DNA of 64,000 nt. Origin: JAAURB01 sp049647265. Lineage in GTDB: Bacteria > Cyanobacteriota > Cyanobacteriia > Cyanobacteriales > Microcoleaceae. The translations under genes and the position numbers were made by a program. The stretch covers positions 59,096 to 123,095 of the forward strand of contig JBARXJ010000049.1 in assembly GCA_049647265.1 (NCBI GenBank). Reading direction: 5' to 3'. This document shows, piece by piece, positions 34,215-42,999 of this stretch; within the stretch, counting starts at the first letter, position 1, and each line of letters opens with the position of its first letter. Under the pieces are notes generated by a model, which was given only the letters and a program-made list of their open reading frames with translations, was not told where the DNA came from and did no database searches.

Positions 34215-35222
34215 GTGATGATTAACTTTACAGTCGTGATCTGTACTTATAATGGAGCCAATCGTCTCCCCTATTTACTTGATAAACTCATTTCTCAATT
34301 TATTCCCAATCATTTTTTGTGGGAAATTATTATAGTTGATAATAATAGCAACGATCAAACAGCCTCTATTATTCAGCAATCTCAATCTCAGTATCGTTCT
34401 ATTGTTCCAATTCATTATACTTTTGAACCACAACAAGGGATTGCATTTGCCCGCAAACGTGGCATAAAATTAGCAAAAGGTGAATTAATTGGGTTTTTAG
34501 ATGATGATAATATTCCCAATCAAAACTGGGTGATGTCTGCTTATGATTTTGCTCAATCTCATCCCAATGCTGGTGCTTATGGCAGCCATATTGAGCCAGA
34601 ATATGAAATTCATCCTCCTACAAATTTTGAACGAATTGCTTGTTTATTAGCCATTATTGATCGAGGTAAAAATCCCTTTCGATATGATGTATTAGAACGT
34701 TGGTTAATGCCACCTGGTGCAGGACTTGTAATTCGGAAAAAAGCTTGGTTAAATTCTGTGCCTTCCCAACTGATGTTTACCGGAGCGCAGATTCAATCAT
34801 TAGCAAATAAAGGGGAAGATATTGAAGCATTGTCTTATATTCGGCAACAAAACTGGGAAATTTGGCATAATCCAAATATGAAAATATCTCATCAAATTCC
34901 CCATAAGCGTCTACAGAAACCTTACTTAATAAAATTGTGTCGTAGTGTCGGTTTGAGTCGCTATCCAACTCGAATGTTACAGTATTCAGCCCTGCAAAAA
35001 CCTTTATTTACCGTCATCCACTTTTTCTATGACTTATATAAATTTATAGCTCATTATTTAAAATATAAAATAATTCTCAAACAGGATTTAGTCTCTCAAT
35101 GTGAACAAACACTTTTATTCTATAGCTTATTGAGCTGTTTCTATCACTTCGTCCATCGACTTCTAAAAATTATCAAAAAAATAACTTTTTATTTACCAAA
35201 CTTTGCTATAGTCAATCACTAA
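34215..35222 (+). CDS. hpsE: GT2 glycosyltransferase, HpsE-like
   Basis: A 335-residue family 2 (GT-A) glycosyltransferase. VVICTYNGANRLPYL opens the fold, the DDD metal-binding motif lies in GFLDDDN near residues 93-98, and LMPPGAGLVIRKKAW follows near 180. This sequence pattern is the one I know for HpsE of the hormogonium polysaccharide locus, which acts in extracellular polysaccharide production and gliding in filamentous cyanobacteria; the name rests on that resemblance. It ends at the base before the ATG of the next gene, indicating translational coupling. Confidence 0.8.
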   Translation: MMINFTVVICTYNGANRLPYLLDKLISQFIPNHFLWEIIIVDNNSNDQTASIIQQSQSQYRSIVPIHYTFEPQQGIAFARKRGIKLAKGELIGFLDDDNIPNQNWVMSAYDFAQSHPNAGAYGSHIEPEYEIHPPTNFERIACLLAIIDRGKNPFRYDVLERWLMPPGAGLVIRKKAWLNSVPSQLMFTGAQIQSLANKGEDIEALSYIRQQNWEIWHNPNMKISHQIPHKRLQKPYLIKLCRSVGLSRYPTRMLQYSALQKPLFTVIHFFYDLYKFIAHYLKYKIILKQDLVSQCEQTLLFYSLLSCFYHFVHRLLKIIKKITFYLPNFAIVNH

Positions 35223-36242
35223 ATGTCTTCTGTACCGATTTATTTTTATCTTCATCCCCAGCATTTTCCCTCTAATATTCCTGAGACTATCGAGCAAAAC
35301 TGGTCAGGATTTGGATTAGGAATTTACACTTGGACAATTCAAACCTATCTCAGGCTTAAACAGGCTGGACTACCCTGTTTTTTAGTCGATGAAATTCCCA
35401 CTGAAGGAATTGTTTTTGTCCATCGTAATCTTTTAACTCGTTATCATTCGGCTTTTAAACCGGGTAAAAAGCTTTTATTAGTGAACTTAAAAGCTGAGTT
35501 ACTCCCCTTTTCCAATGCTCAAATTCAGGTGGTGCAGAACCCTACAGAAGTTCAGCAAGTTTATAATAGTTACTATTTACCCCATTGGACACAACCGGGA
35601 TTAATTCCCCGAGAGCAATCTAGAAGGGAACAGTTTAAAAACATTGCTTTTTTTGGTCATAAAAATAACTTAGCACCGGAATTACTCTCTTCAAATTGGC
35701 AGCAAAAACTCGATCAATTAGGGTTAAACTGGTTACCGATTATTAATCAAAATACTTGGAATGATTATCAATCTCTTAACTCAGATTGGAATAATTATTC
35801 TAAAATTGATGCCATTGTTGCAGTTCGTTCTTTTGGTAAACAGAATCTTTATGATAATAAACCCGCAACAAAATTATATAATGCTTGGTTAGCGGGAGTC
35901 CCTGCAATTTTAGGGTATGAATCTGCTTATCGCGCTGAAGGAAATCCGAATCAAGATTATCTAGAAGTTACTTGTTTAGATGAATTATTATCCGCTTTAG
36001 TTCAACTCAAACAAGACCTCAAACGACGACAAGCAATTATTCAAAACGGCTATCAAAAAGCTGAAACGTTTAACTCAGAGGTATTTACTCAAAGGTGGTG
36101 TAATTTTATTGAAAACGTTGTGATTCCAGCTTATGAACGTTGGTGTCATCTTTCACCTTGGCAACAGCAGGTTATATTGGGAAAAAGCCGTTTGAATACA
36201 TTGGTTTATCGAGTTAAGCTGAAGCTGAAAGAAAAAACATGA
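35223..36242 (+). CDS. Glycosyltransferase-like protein, unrecognised family
   Basis: A 339-residue protein beginning MSSVPIYFYLHPQHFPSNIPE. It has the alternating alpha/beta look of a GT-B fold, with FFGHKNNLAPELL near 145 and the donor-site-like LYNAWLAGVPAILGYESAYR near 223, which resembles the sugar-nucleotide pocket of GT1/GT4-type enzymes. No E-x7-E motif is seen. It starts immediately after hpsE and overlaps the next ATG by four bases (ATGA), so the three genes form a tight operon for glycan synthesis. Confidence 0.7.
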   Translation: MSSVPIYFYLHPQHFPSNIPETIEQNWSGFGLGIYTWTIQTYLRLKQAGLPCFLVDEIPTEGIVFVHRNLLTRYHSAFKPGKKLLLVNLKAELLPFSNAQIQVVQNPTEVQQVYNSYYLPHWTQPGLIPREQSRREQFKNIAFFGHKNNLAPELLSSNWQQKLDQLGLNWLPIINQNTWNDYQSLNSDWNNYSKIDAIVAVRSFGKQNLYDNKPATKLYNAWLAGVPAILGYESAYRAEGNPNQDYLEVTCLDELLSALVQLKQDLKRRQAIIQNGYQKAETFNSEVFTQRWCNFIENVVIPAYERWCHLSPWQQQVILGKSRLNTLVYRVKLKLKEKT

Positions 36243-37135
36243 AACTTTTTTACTACCAACGTCCAGATGGATTACCTAACTTTGGTGACCAACTTAATTG
36301 CTGGTTATGGCCGCAGCTTTTACCGGGTTTCTTTGATCAAGATGAAACAACAGTATTTGTCGGCATTGGGACATTATTAAATCACTTACTCCCTCAAAGA
36401 ATTTCCCATGCGAAAAGAGTGATTGTTTTTAGCACCGGAGCCGGTTACGATCAAAGGTTAACACAGATTCCTCAACATTGGAAAATCTATTGCGTCAGAG
36501 GTCAAATCACGGCTAAAACATTAGGATTATCAACCGATTTAGCAGTGGCAGATGCTGGAATATTAGTGCGGCGATTATTTAAAAGTCAGTCTTCAAAACA
36601 TTACAAATATGCCTATATGCCCCATATTCATCATGCTAAATTTTCTGCTTCATATATGAAAGATACCTGTGAATCTTTGGGTTGGAAATATATCGATCCT
36701 CGCGATTCAATTGAACAAATTTTAACGACAATTAGTCAAACTCAAGTCTTACTGGCTGAGGCAATGCATGGGGCGATTATTGCAGATGCATTACGAGTGC
36801 CTTGGATTCCTATAATGACTAGTCCTAGAATTTTAAAATCAAAATGGCAGGATTGGTGTTCTTCAATTCACCAGACTTATAAGCCTTATCATTTATCTCC
36901 TTTAATTCCAGATTATCCTCGTTATGCTAGAGGATTTCGTTCTTCAATTTCTGCTGGCTTTTATTGGAGTCAAAGCTTACAACAGTTTCCTATGATTACA
37001 CCAGATTGCTTTGAAAAACAGTTAGTTAAAGTATCTAAATCAGCGAAACCAAACCTAAGTTCAGAAATTAAAATAGAACGATTGACGACTCAGTTAGAAG
37101 AGAAATTAGAACAGTTTAAACAAGATTTTGGATAG
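36239..37135 (+). CDS. Polysaccharide pyruvyl transferase family protein
   Basis: A 298-residue protein of the polysaccharide pyruvyl transferase family, which adds ketal pyruvate to sugar residues of exported polysaccharides (CsaB, WcaK type). It opens MKLFYYQRPDGLPNFGDQLN, with FGDQLN being a family signature, and has the C-terminal LLAEAMHGAIIADALRVPWIPI patch near 175-195. It overlaps the upstream gene by four bases (ATGA). Together with hpsE-like and GT-like genes it suggests an anionic exopolysaccharide. Confidence 0.87.
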   Translation: MKLFYYQRPDGLPNFGDQLNCWLWPQLLPGFFDQDETTVFVGIGTLLNHLLPQRISHAKRVIVFSTGAGYDQRLTQIPQHWKIYCVRGQITAKTLGLSTDLAVADAGILVRRLFKSQSSKHYKYAYMPHIHHAKFSASYMKDTCESLGWKYIDPRDSIEQILTTISQTQVLLAEAMHGAIIADALRVPWIPIMTSPRILKSKWQDWCSSIHQTYKPYHLSPLIPDYPRYARGFRSSISAGFYWSQSLQQFPMITPDCFEKQLVKVSKSAKPNLSSEIKIERLTTQLEEKLEQFKQDFG

Positions 37136-37172
37136 TGTTTTTGCGCTCAATCACAGGCTAATAATAATACAG

Positions 37173-37199
37173 GTAGAGTATGTCCATGATGTACTCTAC
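37173..37199. terminator. Bidirectional hairpin between convergent genes
   Basis: A perfect eight-base-pair stem GTAGAGTA/TACTCTAC around an 11-base loop lies 38 bases after the pyruvyl transferase stop and 41 before the DUF29 stop. It lacks a T-run on either side, so it is at best a weak terminator or transcript-stabilising hairpin for both converging genes. Confidence 0.45.
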
Positions 37200-37239
37200 G
37201 ATTTATGATGTGGATAAATTTAACAGCAGACAAGATTGC

Positions 37240-37692
37240 TTACTCAGAAGGAAACCAATTCTTATCGAGTAATTGTTCAAAAGAATAGGGACATTCTTCC
37301 GGTAAAGAATTAAGCTGAGTTTTCTTTCGCACAATTAATAAAGCATTTTGGTAAATTTTGGGTAATTCACTCGCTAAATATTTTCTTAAATTCGTAGTCA
37401 GTCTATCTTCAATTTGAACCCGAAATGTAATAATTTCCCCAGCCCAATGATTTACATTTCTCTCTTGTTCTAATTCCCAAAACTCGTATAGCAGGAGATG
37501 AATCAAAATCTGCAACAGTAAACTTTTAACAGCATTTTTCTCACTGCGTCCCAACGCTTCTAATTCCTCAATTAAGTGGTTATAATCTAACGCTTCTACT
37601 TGCCGAGTTTTTAGTAGCTTTACCGTTTCAGTTAACCACTGGTCATACTCAGTTTCATAAAGTTCTTTCAAGTGACTTATTTGAGAGTTCAT
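37240..37692 (-). CDS. DUF29 domain protein
   Basis: A 150-residue helical soluble protein of the DUF29 family, strongly amplified in cyanobacteria. Characteristic patches are LYETEYDQWLTETVKLL at 10-26, LIEELEALGRSEK at 45-57 and the ending QLLDKNWFP. Function is unknown; DUF29 genes often occur as scattered paralogues near mobile or accessory genes. It stands alone on the minus strand within a plus-strand glycan region, which suggests independent acquisition. Confidence 0.92.
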   Translation of the reverse strand: MNSQISHLKELYETEYDQWLTETVKLLKTRQVEALDYNHLIEELEALGRSEKNAVKSLLLQILIHLLLYEFWELEQERNVNHWAGEIITFRVQIEDRLTTNLRKYLASELPKIYQNALLIVRKKTQLNSLPEECPYSFEQLLDKNWFPSE

Positions 37693-37915
37693 ATCATCTA
37701 GCTGAGTTGTACGGCTTACGGATACTTTGAGCTCTAGAAGCAGACTAGATTTCTATAGTACTTATTATTTTACACCCTCGTTGCAATTCAATAAAAGAGA
37801 TAGAACTTGATACAGATTGACATTATTCGTTATAATCTGAGGATATTTTGGGACAATCCGTGCTTTAATATCGGATAAACCCAGGGCGGAGAGTGTTAAT
37901 TGTGAGGAGAGAGTG

Positions 37916-39850
37916 ATGCAGATTCTGGGAATTTCAGCCTATTATCATGATAGTGCGGCTGCTTTAGTTCAAGATGGGGAGATCATCGCGGCCGCCCAGG
38001 AAGAACGGTTTTCTCGTAAGAAACACGATGCCCGTTTTCCGGTTAGTGCCATTCGTTACTGTTTGCAGCAAGCCAATTTGACCCTGTACGATATTGACCA
38101 TATTGTCTTTTATGATAAGCCGCTGCTGAAGTTTGAACGACTCCTTGAAACTTACCTGAGTTATGCGCCGCGTGGGTTTCGTTCATTTATTGCCGCCATG
38201 CCAATTTGGCTGAAAGAAAAGCTTTATCTCAAAACTATATTAAAGAAAGAATTTGCTAGTTTATTAGGGGTTAAAAAAGCAAAATTACCGCCATTAATGT
38301 TTAGCGAACATCATCAATCTCACGCGGCTTCTGCCTTTTTTCCCAGTCCATTTCAACGGGCGGCTGTTCTTTGTTTGGACGGGGTGGGAGAATGGGCAAC
38401 CACTAGCGTTTGGTTAGGAGATGGCAACACTTTAACACCGCAATGGGAAATTGATTTTCCTCATTCTTTAGGATTACTTTATTCTGCGTTTACTTACTAT
38501 ACCGGGTTCAAAGTCAATTCGGGAGAATACAAACTCATGGGGTTAGCGCCCTATGGTGAACCGAAATATGTTGATCGTATTTTAACTCATTTAATTGACT
38601 TAAAAGATGATGGTACATTTCGGTTAAATATGGATTATTTCAACTATGCCACCGGGTTAACAATGACGAATAAAAAGTTCGATCAATTGTTTAATAATCC
38701 GAACCGTAAACCAGAAAGTCGCCTGACTCAACGGGAAATGGATATCGCTGCTTCTATCCAAGTTGTCACGGAAGAAGTCGTATTGCGCCTTGCCCGTACT
38801 GTTCAGCAGGAATTAAATGTAGACTATCTTTGTATGGCGGGAGGGGTTGCCCTCAATTGCGTTGCTAATGGCCGAATTTTACGCGAAGGGCCGTTTAAAG
38901 ATATTTGGATACAACCCGCTGCGGGAGACGCTGGCGGCGCATTAGGGGCGGCATTGGCGGTATGGTATCAATATCATAACCAACCTCGTCCGGTTCAACC
39001 GTCTGTCGTTGCCCCTGAAGAAACCTCCTCAAAAATATTAGGAAACAATGCAAATGTGATGACATTATTACCGGAGGTAAAAGCGGTTGCGGTTCCTCAA
39101 GATAAAATGAAAGGGAGTTATTTAGGGCCGAAATTTAGTGATGTAGAAATTCAAACTTATTTAGATAGCATTCAAGCCAAATATTTACGATTAGACGATA
39201 GTGAATTAATGCCGCGTTTGGCGGAAATTTTAGCCGCAGGAAATGTGATTGGTTGGTTTCAAGGACGCATGGAATTTGGGCCGAGGGCGTTAGGTGGAAG
39301 GTCAATTATTGGCGATCCTCGTAATCCGAAAATGCAGTCAGTAATGAATTTAAAAATTAAATATCGCGAATCGTTTCGGCCGTTTGCACCCTCTGTTTTA
39401 GCGGAAAAAGTATCGGATTACTTTGAAATCAATAGCGCCAGCCCTTATATGTTACTCGTTGCACCGATACAAGAATCGATCAGAATTCCGATGGATAATC
39501 GGCAACAACAGTTATTTGGAATTGATAAATTAAATATACCCCGTTCCGAAATTCCGGCTGTAACTCACGTTGATTATTCTGCTCGAATTCAAACCGTTCA
39601 CAAAGAAACAAATCCCCGTTATCATGATTTAATCAATCAGTTTGAACAACAGACTGGATGTGGTGTAATTGTTAATACGTCGTTTAACGTTCGAGGTGAA
39701 CCGATTGTTTGTACCCCCGAAGATGCCTATCGTTGTTTTATGCGAACAGAAATGGATTATTTAGTCTTAGAAAATTTCTTACTCGCCAAAACAGAACAAA
39801 CGCCATGGGAAAAAGATGAGGCTTGGAAGCAAGAATTTGAATTAGATTAA
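37916..39850 (+). CDS. Carbamoyltransferase (NodU/CmcH/SxtI family)
   Basis: A 644-residue carbamoyltransferase that moves a carbamoyl group from carbamoyl phosphate to a hydroxyl of a sugar or secondary metabolite. The N-terminal YrdC-like/Kae1-like ATP fold starts MQILGISAYYHDSAAALVQDG; GGVALNCVANG and PAAGDAGGALGAAL mark the central fold, and FGPRALGGRSIIGDPR the C-terminal catalytic part. The ATG at 37916 has GAGGAGAG six bases before it; an overlapping GTG at 37913 is less likely. It is followed by sxtJ-like and sxtK-like genes, as in saxitoxin clusters, although no other sxt gene is present. Confidence 0.93.
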   Translation: MQILGISAYYHDSAAALVQDGEIIAAAQEERFSRKKHDARFPVSAIRYCLQQANLTLYDIDHIVFYDKPLLKFERLLETYLSYAPRGFRSFIAAMPIWLKEKLYLKTILKKEFASLLGVKKAKLPPLMFSEHHQSHAASAFFPSPFQRAAVLCLDGVGEWATTSVWLGDGNTLTPQWEIDFPHSLGLLYSAFTYYTGFKVNSGEYKLMGLAPYGEPKYVDRILTHLIDLKDDGTFRLNMDYFNYATGLTMTNKKFDQLFNNPNRKPESRLTQREMDIAASIQVVTEEVVLRLARTVQQELNVDYLCMAGGVALNCVANGRILREGPFKDIWIQPAAGDAGGALGAALAVWYQYHNQPRPVQPSVVAPEETSSKILGNNANVMTLLPEVKAVAVPQDKMKGSYLGPKFSDVEIQTYLDSIQAKYLRLDDSELMPRLAEILAAGNVIGWFQGRMEFGPRALGGRSIIGDPRNPKMQSVMNLKIKYRESFRPFAPSVLAEKVSDYFEINSASPYMLLVAPIQESIRIPMDNRQQQLFGIDKLNIPRSEIPAVTHVDYSARIQTVHKETNPRYHDLINQFEQQTGCGVIVNTSFNVRGEPIVCTPEDAYRCFMRTEMDYLVLENFLLAKTEQTPWEKDEAWKQEFELD

Positions 39851-39890
39851 GAGAGGTTTTTATTTGTTGTTTTTAGGTTTTTAAAAACTT

Positions 39891-40304
39891 ATGTTAGATC
39901 ACGATATTCCGCAACTCGATCATAAAGGATTAAGAGAATTTGGCTTGACAACGGGGGCAATTTTTGCTGCGCTGTTTGGCTTTTTGCTACCTTTGATTTT
40001 CCGTCACTGGCCGCCACCGTTATGGCCATGGATAACAGGCTCAATTTTAGCGGTTTGGGCGCTATTCATTCCAGCAACCTTGAATCCAATTTATCAGATT
40101 TGGATGCGAATTGGTATTGTTTTAGGCTGGATTAATACCCGTATTCTCCTCGGTGTTGTATTCTATATAATGATGGCTCCAATGGGGTTAATGAAGCGGA
40201 TATTCGGTTCTGATGCCATGCAACGGCAACTCGATCAAGATGCTTCAACCTATCGAATTGTGAGTCAAGTTAGACCTATTAATAGTATGGAGCGTCCTTT
40301 CTAA
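39891..40304 (+). CDS. SxtJ family membrane protein
   Basis: A 137-residue protein with three hydrophobic segments (about 22-40, 43-60 and 75-100) and a conserved helical end around RIFGSDAMQRQLDQ. This is the SxtJ family, named from its place beside the carbamoyltransferase SxtI in saxitoxin clusters but far more common next to carbamoyltransferases of surface-glycan loci. Role unknown; presumably it tethers or assists the carbamoyl transfer at the membrane. Its stop overlaps the next start by one base (TAATG). Confidence 0.85.
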   Translation: MLDHDIPQLDHKGLREFGLTTGAIFAALFGFLLPLIFRHWPPPLWPWITGSILAVWALFIPATLNPIYQIWMRIGIVLGWINTRILLGVVFYIMMAPMGLMKRIFGSDAMQRQLDQDASTYRIVSQVRPINSMERPF

Positions 40305-40468
40305 TGTTTGAGGCAACATTAGACTTTTTAAAAGATCTGTGGGCGTTTATGAGAGAACGCAAAAAGTACTGGTTATTACCCTTAATTATTACTTTAGTAT
40401 TACTCGGGGCGTTAATTGTGCTCAGCCAAGGATCTGCCATTGCACCGTTTATTTATACGTTGTTTTAG
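40304..40468 (+). CDS. SxtK-like (DUF5989) small membrane protein
   Basis: A 54-residue ORF beginning with the ATG in the TAATG overlap with the sxtJ-like stop. It reads MFEATLDFLKDLWAFMRERK, then a basic patch and one hydrophobic helix (about 24-42), and ends SAIAPFIYTLF. This is the DUF5989/SxtK pattern, always small and next to SxtJ-like genes. It is too short for routine gene calling, but the coupling, the membrane helix and the family match make it convincing. It ends five bases before the SGNH gene start at 40473. Confidence 0.8.
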   Translation: MFEATLDFLKDLWAFMRERKKYWLLPLIITLVLLGALIVLSQGSAIAPFIYTLF

Positions 40469-40472
40469 GTCG

Positions 40473-41681
40473 ATGAAACCACTTAAAATCTGGGCAATTA
40501 ATATCAGTTTAATGCTCAGTAGTTTAATGATTGGAATTGGACTGGGTGAAGTCGGTTTGCGGGTGGCTAAAGTTGAAGGTTTACCCAAAAAGCTACAACA
40601 ACATAGTGAGTTTTCTCCCGCTTTTTATATGATTTCTGACTCAGAAAGAGGCTGGCAAAATTTACCCAATGCTGAAGGTTGGCAACGTCAAGAAGGAGAA
40701 TCTTATATTAATATAAATTCCGCCGGATTACGCGACCGTAACTATACTAAAATTAAACCCAAAAATACCTTTAGAATTGCGGTTTTAGGGGATTCTTTTA
40801 CCTTTGCGGCTCAAGTGCCTATGGCAGAAAATTATACTTCTATTTTAGAGGAAAAATTAGCTACCTGTAAAGCCTTTGAAGGTCAGACTGTTGAGGTGAT
40901 TAATTTTGGTGTAGAAGGTTATGGAACGGCACAAGAACTGTTAACATTACGACAACAGGTATGGGATTATCAACCCGATTTAGTGCTTATGGCTTTTTAT
41001 CTGGGTAATGATGTAATTGATAATTCTAAAGCGTTAGAAAGAAATCATTACCGTCCTTTTTTTGTGTATCAAGATGGAGAATTAGTGCCGGATTATTCTT
41101 TTCGGGATCTTGGCTTAGAATATAGCGATCGCTATTTTATTACTGTTGCAGATCGGTTTCCAGCTTGGTTAGTCAATCGTTCTCGAATTTTACAGGTTGC
41201 TAAAAAAGCCGAATTAGAAGCCAAGAAACGGCAGGCTATTCATCATTTTAATACGGTTACGGCTCAAAATTTTCAGTCACCTCAAACTAAAAAATGGCAG
41301 GAAGCATGGCAAATTACAGATGATTTAATTATAAAAATGAGCAAAGAAGTTAAACAAAAAAATAGTGATTTTTTATTAGTGTTAATTGCCGACCCTATTC
41401 AAGTTCATCCGGATGAGGTAGAAAGAGAAACCTATAGACTGGCATTAGATGTGAAAGACTTTGATTATCCTGATAAACGACTGCAACAATTGAGTGAAAG
41501 TCAAGATTTTCCGGTTTTAAGTTTAACTCAACCTTTTATAAACTTTGGAAAAGAAAATCAAGTTTGCTTACATGGTTTTGAGAATTCGGGTTTATGTACA
41601 GGTCATTGGAATGATAAAGGTCATGAATTTGCCGCTGAATTAATTAATCAAAAATTATGTAATATTTATACTCAACAATGA
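40473..41681 (+). CDS. Membrane-anchored SGNH/GDSL protein, first of four
   Basis: A 402-residue protein with an N-terminal anchor at about 8-24 and an exported SGNH domain. Block I is LGDSFTFA (S108 as nucleophile), block II INFGVEGYGTAQE, block III FYLGNDVIDN (N179), and block V is CTGHWNDKGHE (H378), where the usual Asp two or three positions before His is Thr/Gly. The ATG at 40473 follows the sxtK-like stop by five bases; an upstream in-frame start at 40416 would overlap that gene. Probably an O-acyl transferase or esterase on an exported glycan. Confidence 0.85.
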   Translation: MKPLKIWAINISLMLSSLMIGIGLGEVGLRVAKVEGLPKKLQQHSEFSPAFYMISDSERGWQNLPNAEGWQRQEGESYININSAGLRDRNYTKIKPKNTFRIAVLGDSFTFAAQVPMAENYTSILEEKLATCKAFEGQTVEVINFGVEGYGTAQELLTLRQQVWDYQPDLVLMAFYLGNDVIDNSKALERNHYRPFFVYQDGELVPDYSFRDLGLEYSDRYFITVADRFPAWLVNRSRILQVAKKAELEAKKRQAIHHFNTVTAQNFQSPQTKKWQEAWQITDDLIIKMSKEVKQKNSDFLLVLIADPIQVHPDEVERETYRLALDVKDFDYPDKRLQQLSESQDFPVLSLTQPFINFGKENQVCLHGFENSGLCTGHWNDKGHEFAAELINQKLCNIYTQQ

Positions 41682-42994
41682 AACCGTCTATTTCATTTAA
41701 GAAAGTTCAAGAATTCATTAAAATTGCTGCCATCAATCTTATTATTTTGTTTCTCTGTTTAGAAGGTGGTTCTCTTTTATTATTTTATCTTAAAAATAAA
41801 CAGTTATTTTATACTCAAAAAAGTTCCGAAAATTATCAAGAACTTGGAATAAATTTAGAAGGAGTCCGTTTAGGGGAATCCATTGTCGAAAGATTACATC
41901 CGTTTTTTGGCTATATTCAAAGACCGGGGCCAGATTTTCGACCGAACTTTAAAACGAATAATTATGGCTTTATTTCTCCCTACGATTATCCCTTTACTAA
42001 CACATCAGAAAATCAATATATTGTAGGCATATTTGGCGGTTCTGTTGCGTCTAACTATTCAATTTATGAAATTCAGAATAAAATATTAGAAACGCGCTTA
42101 AAGCAAATCCCCGCCTTAAAAAATAAAGAGATTATTATCTTATCTTTTGCCACGGGTGGATATAAACAACCCCAACAGTTACTCATTTTAAATTATATGT
42201 TATCCATGGGTCAAAAATTTGACTTGGTGATTAATATTGATGGATTTAACGAGGTTGCTTTATCGAGGGTGAATGATAAATATCAGCTTAATTTCACCAT
42301 GCCGAGTGCCAATCATATTCTAGCACTGACTCAGCTTGCGGATAGTAGTTTATCGGATAAAGCCTTAGAAGCCTTACTAAAAATTAAGCAAACCAAACCC
42401 AAAATCGAACCCGCTATTGAACAGTTACAAAATTGCGGGTTAGCCAGTTGTTATGCTTTCAAGTCTTTACAACTTCAGCTTCTATTAAAAGATTATCGCA
42501 CACAAATTCAACGTTTTGAACGATATCGAACTAAATCAGATGGTAAAGGGATTGAAGATAGTATTCTTTACTTTTATGTTCAACGTCAACCCCTAGAAAT
42601 CGAACAATTATTTCAAAAAATTATAAATAACTGGGTAGAAACGTCAAAGTTAATGCGGGATACTTTAGCCGCAGAAAATATTCCTTATTTTCATATTCTG
42701 CAACCCAATCAATATCATCAAACCCAAAGAGTTTTTACTGAAGCAGAACAACAAATTGCTTGGAGTGAGGATAGTCCCTACGATAAAGCGATTAGAAAGG
42801 CATATCCGTTATTAATAGAAAATATTAATTTACTGAAGCAGGATAATATTAATATTTTGAATGCAGTTAATATTTTTGATAACACTTCAGATATCGTTTA
42901 TATAGACGACTGTTGTCATTATAATCCGACTGGAGAACAAATATTTTCAGATGCCATTGCTGAGTTTATTATACCAACGATAGAGACCAATTAA
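41678..42994 (+). CDS. SGNH-fold membrane protein, second of four
   Basis: A 438-residue protein with an anchor at about 17-37. The exported domain has a divergent block I, FGGSVASNYS (S122), a block III-like INIDGFNEVALS near 190, and a block V-like DDCCHYN (D411 and H414). It starts inside the stop of the upstream gene (ATGA overlap) and is followed five bases after its stop by a paralogue at 43000, with which it shares long identical stretches such as LHPFFGY and FATGGYKQPQQLL. Probably another glycan-modifying enzyme; divergence suggests a different acceptor. Confidence 0.8.
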   Translation: MKPSISFKKVQEFIKIAAINLIILFLCLEGGSLLLFYLKNKQLFYTQKSSENYQELGINLEGVRLGESIVERLHPFFGYIQRPGPDFRPNFKTNNYGFISPYDYPFTNTSENQYIVGIFGGSVASNYSIYEIQNKILETRLKQIPALKNKEIIILSFATGGYKQPQQLLILNYMLSMGQKFDLVINIDGFNEVALSRVNDKYQLNFTMPSANHILALTQLADSSLSDKALEALLKIKQTKPKIEPAIEQLQNCGLASCYAFKSLQLQLLLKDYRTQIQRFERYRTKSDGKGIEDSILYFYVQRQPLEIEQLFQKIINNWVETSKLMRDTLAAENIPYFHILQPNQYHQTQRVFTEAEQQIAWSEDSPYDKAIRKAYPLLIENINLLKQDNINILNAVNIFDNTSDIVYIDDCCHYNPTGEQIFSDAIAEFIIPTIETN

Positions 42995-42999
42995 TCACT

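Noticed and set aside
37916..40468. Saxitoxin biosynthesis cluster
   Set aside because: Only the carbamoyltransferase, SxtJ-like and SxtK-like genes occur; no sxtA, sxtB, sxtG or tailoring genes in the neighbourhood, and such trios are common in surface-glycan loci.
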